From Glutamicibacter ardleyensis (GTDB lineage Bacteria; Actinomycetota; Actinomycetes; Actinomycetales; Micrococcaceae): a stretch of 64,000 nt of DNA. The position numbers and the translations under genes were made by a program. Below the pieces are notes generated by a model. The model was not told where the DNA came from, searched no databases, and was given only the letters and a program-made list of their open reading frames with translations. The stretch's first letter is position 1. Each line of letters opens with the position of its first letter. The stretch lies in assembly GCF_014644555.1 (NCBI RefSeq), contig NZ_BMKX01000001.1, positions 682,001 to 746,000 on the forward strand. Direction: 5' to 3'. Shown one piece after another: positions 8,639 to 17,528 of this stretch.

Positions 8639-8740
8639 CGACACAATCTCCTTTTCAAACCAAACACTCTGTATCGTGTGAACTGAATCACGAAAGAACC
8701 ATGTGATTGTCATCTTTACACAGTGGGAGGGCCACTAACA

Positions 8741-10339
8741 GTGACACTTGTCGGATTTAAGCTTCCTAATCGGACAGAGTGTCCGCCAACCGCAATCCTT
8801 ACGGTTGAACAGCTGCTTCAGCTGCCTTGCGTGCTCGTCGGAAGTCCCCAAGTAATCGCCGACGCGGCGTCATTGAAGCGTCATATTGGCTGGGCCCACG
8901 TATTGGAAAATTTGAATCCTGGCTCTTATCTGCGCGGCCAAGAATTGGTCCTGACTACTGGTATCGGATGGGCATTGGATGCCAACTTTGAGCAGTTCAC
9001 CGCAGAGTTAGCCGAGCTTCACGCCGCCGGATTGGTGCTGGAGCTGGGCGCTCCTTGTCCGTCAGTACCTCCCGCTCTCGTTCAGGCTTGCAGAAAGCGG
9101 GGCTTACCCTTGATCGTGCTGCATGAACCCGTTGCTTTCGTAGAAATCACCGAAACCCTGCATCAAATGTTGTTTTCCAGCCAGACCCGGCAGATCGAGG
9201 CCGGTGGCGAAGTGACCGAACATTTCACTCAGCTCATGCAACAAGGTGCCCCGGCGGAAACCATTTTGCTCGATTGTGCTCGTATGCTGGGCGAGCCCGT
9301 GGTTCTCGAAGATACCGGATATAACTTGTTGCGTTATGCCAGTGCCGTCAAACTTCCGAGCAACTTTTTCGACCAATGGCAGGACCGCTCACGGGTCATG
9401 CACAGGGCAGGAAACATCGAACGGCAGGCAATCCCGGTTCGTATCCACGGGAAGGATTTTGGGTCTCTCATCGCTCCGAAGACGGCGGCTCACCCAGCAG
9501 GTCCGCTACATGTGCTGACTATGGCTGCCATTGCACTCGGCGCCGAGTTATTGCGGAAACGAAGAGCCCAATTATGGAAGATTGATACTGCCTGCGAACT
9601 ATTAGACGATCTGCTTAATCACCGAGAAGCAGATACGAATCTTTTACACGGCAAATTTGATGCGGCAGGTTTCCCGATGAGAAACAAAGCCCTGCGCGGA
9701 TTCGCCATCAACCTCGCCCCACCAATCGAGCCTAGAGAAGCCGCCCGGGCAATCGAGAAAGCCGCTGGATCAAAAGCGAGCGTAGTGATCGGCGCGCTTC
9801 ATTCGCCAAAGCCCAAGCTCTTCGGCATCCTTTCAATCAACGACTCAGACACAGATAAAGTTCTTGCTAAAAACCTGCAACGGATTACTCAGTCTGACCT
9901 TTTCATCGGGCCGCTGTACCTAGGTGAAATAGTTTCAGGCTTGGCGTCCGCGCAGTTCACGATCAGCCAAGCTATCGATGGGTGCGAACTAGGTCTTGAA
10001 GCAGAGAAAACTATTGTGCACGCTGGGACTTACCCGCTGGCTCTACTAACTCATGAGTTGCGTGATGAGCCGGCGATGCAGCGCTTACCACAGCATGCAT
10101 TTGCCGCAATACTTACACTCGACGATAAACATCGCAGCGAGCACCTCCGCGTCTTGGAGGCCTACCTTTCCTCACCGACTAATCGCTCACAGGCAGCAAC
10201 CCGCTGCCACCTTTCGCGCACGGTCTTTTACCAACGATTAGCAGCGCTAGAAACAATCCTTGGTATGGATCTTAATGATGCAAAGACGCTTACTCTACTC
10301 ACCTTGGCGCTGACGGTGTATAGACAAAGCCAAATGTGA
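8741..10339 (+). CDS. PucR-family transcriptional regulator
   Basis: About 532 residues. The N-terminal PucR ligand domain spans roughly residues 15-150 (TVEQLLQLPCVLVG; GQELVLTTGIGW; CRKRGLPLIVLHEPVAFVEI). A middle GGDEF-like degenerate domain is followed by a C-terminal PucR helix-turn-helix (NRSQAATRCHLSRTVFYQRL). Members are activators of purine-catabolic and other uptake genes. GTG at 8741 is preferred because GGGAGG lies ten bases upstream; the in-frame GTG at 8723 sits before that site. It is divergent from the symporter operon with a roughly 100-base control region, so it probably regulates it. The allantoin genes of this window lie 30 kb away and could also be targets, but nothing in the sequence proves it. 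Confidence 0.87.
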   Translation: MTLVGFKLPNRTECPPTAILTVEQLLQLPCVLVGSPQVIADAASLKRHIGWAHVLENLNPGSYLRGQELVLTTGIGWALDANFEQFTAELAELHAAGLVLELGAPCPSVPPALVQACRKRGLPLIVLHEPVAFVEITETLHQMLFSSQTRQIEAGGEVTEHFTQLMQQGAPAETILLDCARMLGEPVVLEDTGYNLLRYASAVKLPSNFFDQWQDRSRVMHRAGNIERQAIPVRIHGKDFGSLIAPKTAAHPAGPLHVLTMAAIALGAELLRKRRAQLWKIDTACELLDDLLNHREADTNLLHGKFDAAGFPMRNKALRGFAINLAPPIEPREAARAIEKAAGSKASVVIGALHSPKPKLFGILSINDSDTDKVLAKNLQRITQSDLFIGPLYLGEIVSGLASAQFTISQAIDGCELGLEAEKTIVHAGTYPLALLTHELRDEPAMQRLPQHAFAAILTLDDKHRSEHLRVLEAYLSSPTNRSQAATRCHLSRTVFYQRLAALETILGMDLNDAKTLTLLTLALTVYRQSQM

Positions 10340-10407
10340 GAAGCATGAACGATAGCCAGCAACTACAGATTTTCTTTAATCAAATTTTGAGATGCGCTCT
10401 CCACCTA

Positions 10408-12672
10408 TCATCGAATTGAGAACTCAAACCGCGCCGCTGGATCATTTGGATCGGAGAAGCTGACGGTTAGAGCTCCGGAGCCCGGAAACAACGTGAGAGC
10501 AACTGTCGCCGGCATTTCAGTCGGACTTGGACAATGAACATTCATGGTTCTCAGTGAAGTCGGCGTCGCATTACAACCTGCTCCAACGTTGACCCAGCCC
10601 CACAGATAGTTGTCTATTTCGACATCGAAGACGAACTGTTTGTCATGCAACGATTCTGTGGGTGCCACGGTGAATTCGTAACGAGGAAAAAGTCCGCCGG
10701 ACAGTTTTTTCATCGAGACGTCGAAGCTCGCGGGAGATTGGCTTTCTTCCAAATCCGTCGGCCCCAGAGTCGGCTCGACGGAAGGTTCCGGTGTCGACTC
10801 ACCCGTGGGTTCCGGCGTTGGCTCGACCGAAGGTTCCACAGAAGGTTCCGGTGTCGACTCACCCGTGGGTTCCGGCGTTGGCTCGACCGTAGGTTCCACG
10901 GAAGGCTCCAGCGTCGACTCACCCGTGGGTTCCGGCGTTGGCTCGACCGTAGGTTCCACGGAAGGCTCCAGCGTCGACTCACCCGTGGGTTCCGGTGTTG
11001 GCTGGACCGTAGGTTCCACGGAAGGTTCCGGCGTCGGATCGACGGAAGGCTCCAGCGTCGGCTGACCCGTGGGTTCCGGCGTCGGCTCGACCGAAGGTTC
11101 CGGCGTCGGCTCCACCGAAGGTTCCGGCGTAGGCTCGACAGAAGGTTCCGGCGTCGGCTCGACAGAAGGTTCCGACGTTGGCTCCACCGAAGGTTCCACA
11201 GAAGGTTCCGGCGTTGGCTGGACCGTAGGTTCCACGGAAGGTTCCGGCGTCGGCTCCACCGAAGGTTCCGATGTCGGCTCGACCGAAGGTTCCGGCGTCG
11301 GCTCCACCGAAGGTTCCGATGTCGGCTCCACCGAAGGTTCTGCAGCCGCTTCGTCTGTCGGCTCCGGCGTTGCCCTACCCGATGATTCGGCGGTGGATTG
11401 AACGGTAGGTTCAACCGATGGTTCCACCATTGGCTCGGCCATAGGCAGCTGTATCGGCTCAAGATTCGGCTGCAGACTTGGCGTCATCGTTGGCGCTGAG
11501 TTCATTTTATTATCAGACGAATCGAGTACGCCGGCGTCGGATAGTATATGAAACGAGATAGAGTCCCTGAAGAAATTTCTGGCCTGGCTCTGAGTTTCAA
11601 TATTCTCTGTGTCGATGATTTTCTGGTTCAAGACCCGTTCGCGACTATCACCGGCCTCCGGTTCGCCTTGCCTCTCTCCGAGCAACGGCGGCAAAATCCC
11701 GGCTGCGGAGGCAACCACAGCAAATGCTGTCAGCCCGGTTCCAACGCTCACCACGACTGCCGTGGCACTCACCGTCCCGGTTGCGACGGCTGCGGCGCTT
11801 GAGCCGGCCGCTACTGCGCCTGTGGAAGCTCCGCCAGCAAGAGCCCCCACGCCAGCACCAAGTTGTGCCACACCTCCAGTTGCCGATAAGCCGAGCACCG
11901 TGGTTCCGCCAACCACGAGCGGAAGCACCACACTTCTCATCGCTCCGCCGATATGTTGCAGTTCGCCGTAAACCAAGGTGCACGCCGGGCAGCTTTTTAA
12001 GTGCGTCTTGAGTGAGCGTTCTGCCCTAGCGGTGAGGTTCTTGCGGATTGACGCGGGCATCTGATTACGCGCGGATTCACAACTTGCAGGTAGGTTCGGC
12101 TGTTCGCTCAGGTGTGCGGATAGGTAGGACTCACGCAGTCCTTCACGCGCTCTAACCGCCAACGCAGATACCGCGTTGGGGGCGATGCCCAAGATCGTGG
12201 CGATTTCGCGTGGTGGCAACCCATCAACTTCGTTATGCCACAACACCGCACGCCACCGTTCTGGCAACGACTTAAAAGCTCGGATTACGATTCGCGATTC
12301 TGTGCGCTGCATGATTTCATCGGCTTGAGGATCACCACACTCAAATTCTGCGATTTCATCGGTGGCGAATTCTCGTTTGGCAGCGTTGTTCCTGCCGAAG
12401 GCTTCCCGAGAGACCGTGGTCAACAGATAAGCGCGGAAGAACTCGGACGGACCCGTTCCACGTGCTATGCAAGAGAACACTCGTAAGAATGCATCAGAAA
12501 CAATATCTTCTGCCTCGGAAGGATTGTCCGTATGCCGATTGGCAACCGCCAGCGCCACCTGCTTATGCCGTTGGTAAAGGCTTTCTTGGCAACCATTCGT
12601 GCCGGCTCGTACTCCCCGAATTAAATCCGAATCGCTTGACCGGGCGAAATCGGTTCCTGGATCTATTGCCAT
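10408..12672 (-). CDS. ECF-like sigma factor fused to zinc-type anti-sigma motif, hydrophobic region and Pro/Thr repeat
   Basis: 754 residues, one continuous frame. Residues 15-95 are sigma region 2 ([24 protein letters not shown]) and 125-185 region 4 ([20 protein letters not shown]; a helix-turn-helix with [20 protein letters not shown]). Next comes a zinc-binding anti-sigma pattern, His224-x3-Cys228-x2-Cys231, with Cys198 upstream. Residues 246-331 are Ala/Gly-rich and hydrophobic, able to cross the membrane. Residues about 412-636 are repeats of [10 protein letters not shown] and [10 protein letters not shown] type, and about 115 C-terminal residues form a beta-rich domain with two cysteines. 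Inferred: a self-contained sensor in which the sigma part is tethered to the membrane and the repeat holds a sensing domain outside the cell. No separate anti-sigma gene is adjacent. Sigma factors with C-terminal zinc or membrane extensions are known in actinobacteria; this architecture in full I do not recall. Confidence 0.85.
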   Translation of the reverse strand: MAIDPGTDFARSSDSDLIRGVRAGTNGCQESLYQRHKQVALAVANRHTDNPSEAEDIVSDAFLRVFSCIARGTGPSEFFRAYLLTTVSREAFGRNNAAKREFATDEIAEFECGDPQADEIMQRTESRIVIRAFKSLPERWRAVLWHNEVDGLPPREIATILGIAPNAVSALAVRAREGLRESYLSAHLSEQPNLPASCESARNQMPASIRKNLTARAERSLKTHLKSCPACTLVYGELQHIGGAMRSVVLPLVVGGTTVLGLSATGGVAQLGAGVGALAGGASTGAVAAGSSAAAVATGTVSATAVVVSVGTGLTAFAVVASAAGILPPLLGERQGEPEAGDSRERVLNQKIIDTENIETQSQARNFFRDSISFHILSDAGVLDSSDNKMNSAPTMTPSLQPNLEPIQLPMAEPMVEPSVEPTVQSTAESSGRATPEPTDEAAAEPSVEPTSEPSVEPTPEPSVEPTSEPSVEPTPEPSVEPTVQPTPEPSVEPSVEPTSEPSVEPTPEPSVEPTPEPSVEPTPEPSVEPTPEPTGQPTLEPSVDPTPEPSVEPTVQPTPEPTGESTLEPSVEPTVEPTPEPTGESTLEPSVEPTVEPTPEPTGESTPEPSVEPSVEPTPEPTGESTPEPSVEPTLGPTDLEESQSPASFDVSMKKLSGGLFPRYEFTVAPTESLHDKQFVFDVEIDNYLWGWVNVGAGCNATPTSLRTMNVHCPSPTEMPATVALTLFPGSGALTVSFSDPNDPAARFEFSIR
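10770..11440 (-). repeat. In-frame Pro-Glu-Thr/Ser-Val coding repeat with 60-bp tandem units
   Basis: Minisatellite inside the sigma-fusion gene. The basic step is 15-18 bases (five or six codons, [12 protein letters not shown]). A higher-order 60-base unit (20 residues, mixing EPTGES, LEPSVEP and TVEPTP) is repeated: the copies at 10861-10920 and 10921-10980 are identical, and those beginning at 10801 and 10981 are diverged. The period is a multiple of three, so copy-number change keeps the frame. Long open frames on the opposite strand and in other phases are products of this repetitive composition. Confidence 0.9.
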
Positions 12673-13148
12673 AAAGTCCCCAAACTTAAAAAATCAATGC
12701 ATCTAGCGTTAGACATGCGCAATGAGTTAGTTCCCCAAGACTTCAAAATTGCACAGCCAATATTCGTCGACTTTATCGACTATACCGACTTATTAAAGTG
12801 TTTTAGTTCCTTCTTTCCCTGTTCACGGAACCTTTTCGGCTCCTGCTCAGCAATCTTCATTTTTATCGCTATAGCGGCCGAATGAGCTCACCCCCAAAAC
12901 TAGCAACCCAATCAGCCGCCACGGCGGCAGGTAAGCATTCAAGCCCCCAAGACCCGAATCACCACCTATGAACGTTAAGAGTCCGCGAACCCGGAATCGT
13001 GACGCTGTTATGCTAAAAGTTTTAAAAATCTCATCCCGGTTCTACTACCAGCGGGAAATCTGCAGCTCAGGGATTCTAAAACTTCCACAACAAATGATGC
13101 CTTCAATTCGATAATTCCCTTGAGGTCACTCATCTGCCGAAAGCAAAA
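12673..13148. other. Intergenic region upstream of the sigma-fusion gene
   Basis: About 475 AT-richer bases. It must contain the promoter of the minus-strand sigma-fusion gene. A 62-codon open frame (12697-12885) has no ribosome-binding site and no recognisable pattern, so it is not called. I see no other structure. Confidence 0.5.
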
Positions 13149-13196
13149 GAAAGCCCGTCATCTTCTCCATAACCGTGAAGAAGATGACGGGCTTTC
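13149..13196 (-). terminator. Terminator downstream of purU
   Basis: Perfect 18-base stem (GAAAGCCCGTCATCTTCT and its complement) with a 12-base loop. On the minus strand it is followed by a T-rich run (TTTTGCTTT), 66 bases after the purU stop. Confidence 0.85.
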
Positions 13197-13262
13197 GACA
13201 CGAAAGATACCGACGCAATTCGCATTGCGCTTTTTTATTGACCTCGTTTTACAGAGCGCTGA

Positions 13263-14135
13263 CTATCGCAACACCACAGTCCGCGAACCGTTGAGAAATA
13301 CGCGGTCTTCACAGTGCCAGCGCACCGCGTCGGAGAGCGCCTTGCATTCGGTATCTCGGCCCGCGGCTACGAGATTCTCCGGCCCGTAACTGTGGTCTAC
13401 TTCTTGGACCTGCTGAGCAATGATCGGCCCCTCGTCTAGTTCGCTATTCACGTAGTGCGCCGTCGCACCCACGGTTTTCACACCGCGTTCGAATGCTTGG
13501 TGGTAGGGCTTAGCTCCCTTGAAGGAGGGGAGGAATGAATGGTGAATGTTAATTGCCCTGCCCGTGAGCTTCCGGGTCAAGTCGTCGGAGAGGACCTGCA
13601 TGTAACGGGCGAGGACCACCAAGTCGATATCGAAGCGGTCTACCAGTTCCATCAGCTTGGTTTCTGCCTCGGGCTTTGTTTCCGCGGTGACCGGAATGTG
13701 GAAGAAGGGTATGCCATTCCATTCAACCTGCTGTCGATGGTCTGGATGATTGGAGACCACCGCAGCAATCTCCACTGGCAGTTCACCCATTCTGGCGCGG
13801 AACAATAGATCATGCAGGCAGTGGCCGAATTTCGAGACCATGACAACCACGCGCTTCTTCTTTCCCGCGGCACGCATTCCCCACTGGGCCTGGTATTCCT
13901 GCGCAAGCTCCTCGAGGCTTGCTTCAAGTTCGGCAATGTCTTGAGAGGTATCGGGCTGATTACAGATTTCGAATTCAATTCTCATAAACAAAGTGCCTGA
14001 ACGCTGGTCATCATGTTGCTTGAGTTCGCGGATGTCTCCCTGATGCTTCAGTAGCAACCCGGTGACAGCATGGACGATTCCTGAACGCTCGGCGCAGGTG
14101 AAAGTCAGGATGTAGATGTTGTTTGGTTCGGTCAT
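13263..14135 (-). CDS. purU: Formyltetrahydrofolate deformylase
   Basis: Hydrolyses 10-formyl-tetrahydrofolate to formate and tetrahydrofolate. 290 residues, the usual length. An N-terminal ACT domain (YILTFTCAERSGIVHAVTGL) spans about 1-85; the formyltransferase-fold catalytic domain follows, with the Asn-His-Asp catalytic set in AINIHHSFLPSFKGA and ELDEGPIIAQQV. ATG 14135 is chosen over 14210 because AAGGAGCGG precedes it. In Arthrobacter betaine/sarcosine clusters PurU regenerates free tetrahydrofolate after demethylation, which fits dimethylglycine oxidase, folD and fchA in this window. An ACTGATATATCA palindrome about 240 bases upstream links it to the same control. It is transcribed alone and ends at a strong terminator. 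Confidence 0.94.
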   Translation of the reverse strand: MTEPNNIYILTFTCAERSGIVHAVTGLLLKHQGDIRELKQHDDQRSGTLFMRIEFEICNQPDTSQDIAELEASLEELAQEYQAQWGMRAAGKKKRVVVMVSKFGHCLHDLLFRARMGELPVEIAAVVSNHPDHRQQVEWNGIPFFHIPVTAETKPEAETKLMELVDRFDIDLVVLARYMQVLSDDLTRKLTGRAINIHHSFLPSFKGAKPYHQAFERGVKTVGATAHYVNSELDEGPIIAQQVQEVDHSYGPENLVAAGRDTECKALSDAVRWHCEDRVFLNGSRTVVLR

Positions 14136-14362
14136 TGTGCCGCTCCTTAATAGTTCACCGAGCTGACGGAGACGTCCGCCATAAGTCGTGTTTGAGTGAA
14201 GACGAGCCAAGATACTTCATTGAGCCTGCTACGCAGAGCGGCTTCCTTCATCGGTAGAAACACCAGATTGGAGAGGATAACTCCGTGGAAGCAGCTTCTC
14301 CCTAGACCTGGCTTGAGCTTGGTGATGACCACCAGCAAACCCAAAATAAACCAATGTAAATT

Positions 14363-14388
14363 CCTGATATAAAACTACTGATATATCA
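14363..14388. promoter_or_regulatory. Candidate GntR operator(s) upstream of purU
   Basis: ACTGATATATCA at 14377-14388, containing the perfect palindrome TGATATATCA, with a second half-matching copy (CCTGATATAAAA, 14363-14374) beside it. The same 12-base word, with at most one or two changes, occurs upstream of gntR, fdhA and fchA-folD in this window. Spacing and sharing across one pathway make a GntR-family operator the best reading. Lies about 230 bases before purU. Confidence 0.5.
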
Positions 14389-14585
14389 ATGTTTGATCAC
14401 AAGCATAGGCGTGCGTCTATCCATCGTCAATAGGTATTTCGATCGTTTTTCATTGGGCCCTCGCAGCATGGACCAACGCCGGATTTACGCTCGAAAGAAA
14501 ACGCGCTGGATCACCACGCGGCAAGAGTGACTAACCGTCGAGATGACCAGAAGCGCTTCTGCGAGATACTCTTTGCTTATAGGCA

Positions 14586-14597
14586 ACTGATATTTCA
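14586..14597. promoter_or_regulatory. Candidate GntR autoregulatory operator
   Basis: ACTGATATTTCA ends three bases before the GTG start of the GntR gene. The identical 12-base word occurs in reverse orientation just upstream of fdhA. Position over the start region fits autorepression. Confidence 0.5.
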
Positions 14598-14600
14598 CAA

Positions 14601-15278
14601 GTGAATGAGAGCAACGTTCTGATGCCAGCTACGCCCACGCAAGCAACCACCAGCTCGATGGCCGATCGCGCTTACGACCTGCTGAGAGATCGTCTTGTGC
14701 TATTGGAAATCGCGCCTACGCATCCCATTCATGAGCCTGCTTTGGCCGAGGAACTCAACGTGGGGCGTACTCCCATTCGCGAAGCGCTGAAGCGTCTTGA
14801 AACTGACCATTTAGTCGTCTCCTATCCACGTCGCGGGACATTTGCCACCGCCGTAGACTTTCACGAACTGAACCAAATTTCTGAGATCCGCCAGGTACTC
14901 GAACCAATGGCCGCGCATAATGCCGCGGCAAATAAGGATCCCGAGATTCGTGCCGAGCTAGCCGAATATCTGAAAAAAATTGACTCCTTAGATGAGTCCA
15001 TGGATCAGCGCTCTTTACTGCTCCTAGACGTGCACATTCACCGGTTGATTTACCGTGCAAGCGCCAATAAGCACCTTGAAGAAACGCTAGTACGCCTCGA
15101 TAATCTAGTCACCCGTATTTGGTGTTTAGTTATCGATCAAATGCCACCCATAGCCGAACATATTATTGAGCACTCAGCCCTTCTGAGAGCCATTCTGGAT
15201 GGCGACGGAACCAAAGCAGCACAGCTTGTCTCCGCTCACGTAGCCCACTTCGAGCAAGCTTTGCGCAAAGCACCCTAA
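14601..15278 (+). CDS. GntR/FadR-type (FCD) transcriptional regulator
   Basis: 225 residues. N-terminal winged helix with the GntR signature (ALAEELNVGRTPIREALKRL) at about residues 47-66, then an all-helical FCD ligand domain (residues 90-220) with metal-ligand candidates Asp/His in LLLDVHIHRLIYRAS and a later His pair (EHIIEHSALLRAILDGD). It lies between purU and the betaine transporter. The repeated palindrome ACTGATATwTCA, found upstream of itself, purU, fdhA and fchA-folD, is its probable operator, making it the one-carbon regulator of the cluster. GTG 14601 has no clear ribosome-binding site and abuts the operator; ATG 14622 is an alternative start. A strong terminator follows. Confidence 0.87.
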   Translation: MNESNVLMPATPTQATTSSMADRAYDLLRDRLVLLEIAPTHPIHEPALAEELNVGRTPIREALKRLETDHLVVSYPRRGTFATAVDFHELNQISEIRQVLEPMAAHNAAANKDPEIRAELAEYLKKIDSLDESMDQRSLLLLDVHIHRLIYRASANKHLEETLVRLDNLVTRIWCLVIDQMPPIAEHIIEHSALLRAILDGDGTKAAQLVSAHVAHFEQALRKAP

Positions 15279-15296
15279 GCTCCAATGACACCTCGC

Positions 15297-15357
15297 GATG
15301 CTCGGCTGCAAACAATTGGTTTTCACCGCGGGTTTGCTGCCGAGCATCCGAGTTTTT
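15297..15357. terminator. Terminator between convergent gntR and BCCT genes
   Basis: A 17-base stem with one mismatch (GATGCTCGGCTGCAAAC at 15297-15313, right arm 15332-15348) followed by CGAGTTTTTT on the plus strand. It lies 18 bases after the GntR stop and probably serves both genes. Confidence 0.82.
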
Positions 15358-15359
15358 TA

Positions 15360-17228
15360 TTATCTACCGGCCGGTTCGGGTTCCGGTTGCGGGTCCAGAT
15401 CTTCATCGGTTTCAGCAGTATCGCTCGCTGACCGGAGAGGAGTTTCCTCTAATCTGACGACGGGATTTGCCTTGACTGTGACTATTGAGTTTTCTCTAGT
15501 CATCAAGCTGAATTGTTCACCGTCATGTCGTTCAAGACCATCATCAACTGCCTGTTCAAGTACCTCTAGTGCTACCTTGCCGCGTAGAACCAGCGGATCA
15601 CGACTCAGGTCTTTCCAGATAGCCACGCAGAGCAGCAACATCACCAGAACAAATGGCAGTGCGGCGACAATGGTGATGTTCTTTAGACCGTTCAGTGCTG
15701 CCGCCGGATGATCTCCACCGGCCAACAGCATCACCGCAGCCACGGCACCCACCGAGACACCCCAGAAGATCACGGATTTCTTGCTCGGATCCTCGGCGCC
15801 TCGTTCGCTGAGCGCACCCATCACAATCGAGGCGGAATCCGCTCCGGTGACGAAGAAGATCGCGATGAGCACGACCGTGAGTACCATCAACACCGTCGCG
15901 AACCAGGCCGGGAAGGGTAGCTTGTCCAACAGGTCGAAGAGCACCGAATCAAATACGATGTCCGGGGCACCATCAACCATTTGTGCCATGGCTTGGCCCA
16001 TGTCGCCGCTTCGTTCGGCACGTTCCTGCAGTCCGATGGCTCCGCCGCCAAAGATGGAGAACCAGATCAATGTGACGGTTGAGGGTACGAGTAAGACTCC
16101 TGTGACGAACTGACGAATGCTTCGACCCCGCGAAATACGAGCAATGAACAACCCCACAAATGGCGTCCATGAAACCCACCATGCCCAGTAGAAGATGGTC
16201 CATGACGATAGCCAGGTCGCCATGGTCTCATCACCCGAGGAAGCGGTGCGCGAAGCCATTTGTGGCAGATCGCTAATAAAGGATCCCACAGCGTTGGGGA
16301 TGACATTCAGGATAAATAGTGTTGGGCCACCAATGAAGACCACCAAAGCCAGTATGACTGCAAGCACCATATTAATGTTTGAAAGCCACTGAATACCGCG
16401 TTCAATTCCAGAGACTGCCGAGGCCACAAACATGGCCGTCAGAATCGCAATAATCAGCACCAACATGCCCGAGCCGACCTTATCCAGCATGCCGGCGGAT
16501 TGCATACCGCCACCGATCTGCAACGCGCCGAGGCCAAGCGAGCAGGCTGAACCAAAGAGAGTTGCCAGAATCGCCAAAATGTTAATCGTCTTACCGCCGG
16601 CGCTGTGAACTACCCGTTCGCCAAAAACCGAGCTGAACATCGAGGAGAACAATTGCGGACGTCCTAGACGGAAGCTTCCATAGGCCATCCCCAAGCCAAC
16701 AATCGCGTACATGGCCCATGGGAAAAGTGTCCAGTGAAAGAGCGTGGTGCCCATCGCCGTACCCACCGCGGCCGAGGTCTGACCGTCAACGGTTCCCGGC
16801 GGTGGTGACATGTAGAAGAACAATGGTTCGCCCACACCGTAAAAGACCAACCCGATGCCCATGCCGGTTGCAAACATCATGGAGATCCATGAGACCGTGC
16901 TGAACTGCGGCTTCTCCCCATCCTTACCTAACGGGATCCTGCCAAAACTCTTGGCGGCCACAACAAGCACAAAAACCGTGAACACCGACGCAGCGATGAC
17001 AAAGACCCAGCCGGTATTCGTAATCACCCAGTCCAGGGCGGTACTTGCCGCGCTACCCAGACCGGTGGGGGAAGAAAATCCCCAGACGATAAAGGCCAAC
17101 GTCAAGATTCCTGCTATTCCAAAGACCCAATAGTCTGTGCCCGCGGCAAGATATCTCTTCGGCTTTCGTCTGCGCGCGGAATGAAGCTCGCTCACCAGAT
17201 CTTGGACGGGTTGCTCGTTATTTTTCAT
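15360..17228 (-). CDS. BCCT-family betaine/choline/carnitine transporter
   Basis: Sodium- or proton-coupled uptake carrier in the cytoplasmic membrane, 622 residues with 12 helices. The glycine-rich unwound segment of BetP-type carriers is seen in MFATGMGIGLVFYGVGEPLF, and the tryptophan motif in FYWAWWVSWTPFVGLFIARI. A charged N-terminal region (about 40 residues) and a long cytoplasmic C-terminal tail ending in an acidic run (ETDEDLDPQPEPEPAG) are present. In BetP, terminal domains sense osmotic stress; here the acidic tail is unlike BetP's basic one. ATG 17228 is chosen because AAAGGAAAG precedes it. With gbcAB and dimethylglycine oxidase close by, glycine betaine as catabolic substrate is the likely cargo. 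Confidence 0.92.
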   Translation of the reverse strand: MKNNEQPVQDLVSELHSARRRKPKRYLAAGTDYWVFGIAGILTLAFIVWGFSSPTGLGSAASTALDWVITNTGWVFVIAASVFTVFVLVVAAKSFGRIPLGKDGEKPQFSTVSWISMMFATGMGIGLVFYGVGEPLFFYMSPPPGTVDGQTSAAVGTAMGTTLFHWTLFPWAMYAIVGLGMAYGSFRLGRPQLFSSMFSSVFGERVVHSAGGKTINILAILATLFGSACSLGLGALQIGGGMQSAGMLDKVGSGMLVLIIAILTAMFVASAVSGIERGIQWLSNINMVLAVILALVVFIGGPTLFILNVIPNAVGSFISDLPQMASRTASSGDETMATWLSSWTIFYWAWWVSWTPFVGLFIARISRGRSIRQFVTGVLLVPSTVTLIWFSIFGGGAIGLQERAERSGDMGQAMAQMVDGAPDIVFDSVLFDLLDKLPFPAWFATVLMVLTVVLIAIFFVTGADSASIVMGALSERGAEDPSKKSVIFWGVSVGAVAAVMLLAGGDHPAAALNGLKNITIVAALPFVLVMLLLCVAIWKDLSRDPLVLRGKVALEVLEQAVDDGLERHDGEQFSLMTRENSIVTVKANPVVRLEETPLRSASDTAETDEDLDPQPEPEPAGR

Positions 17229-17476
17229 GGCTTTCCTTTGTTGGCGGAACTTCTCAACCGACACTCACTGAAGATTTTTTTGCGTCAGTAGTTTTCGTCT
17301 CAGTGGTGAATGCATCTGCCCGCCGAGACGACGTTCCGTAGCCTGATGTCTTGATGTCCGCCAGTGTGGTGGATATGTGGTGAACCGGTGACCCATTTTT
17401 GGGCGCAACAAGTTCGGGCATGGACATCTTGGGATAATTCCGCCCCGCGAGATGCGAGTCTCTTGGGGTTAGATAA
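17229..17476. other. Control region upstream of the BCCT gene
   Basis: About 250 bases between the BCCT start and the fdhA terminator, no gene visible. A weak variant of the GntR word (GTGGATATGTGG near 17369) occurs here but differs at several positions, so it is not called as a site. Confidence 0.4.
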
Positions 17477-17512
17477 CGGGCACGAACAGATCTAAAAACC
17501 TGCTCGTGCCCG
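17477..17512 (-). terminator. Hairpin downstream of fdhA
   Basis: Thirteen-base stem with one mismatch (CGGGCACGAACAG; right arm 17500-17512), 17 bases after the fdhA stop. No clear T-run follows on the minus strand, so termination may be incomplete. Confidence 0.5.
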
Positions 17513-17528
17513 GCAAAATAATGCGGGT

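Noticed and set aside
10645-11462. Several open frames of 86-250 codons across the Pro/Thr repeat on both strands (Arg-rich, Gly/Ser-rich)
   Set aside because: They are out-of-phase readings of a short-period repeat inside the sigma-fusion gene; composition is monotonous and no ribosome-binding sites precede them.
12697-12885. 62-codon frame upstream of the sigma-fusion gene
   Set aside because: No start signals and no recognisable features; lies in the promoter region of the divergent gene.
14136-14600. Possible glycine riboswitch or other structured leader upstream of purU
   Set aside because: No recognisable riboswitch core was found by eye; only the short ACTGATAT-type palindromes stand out.
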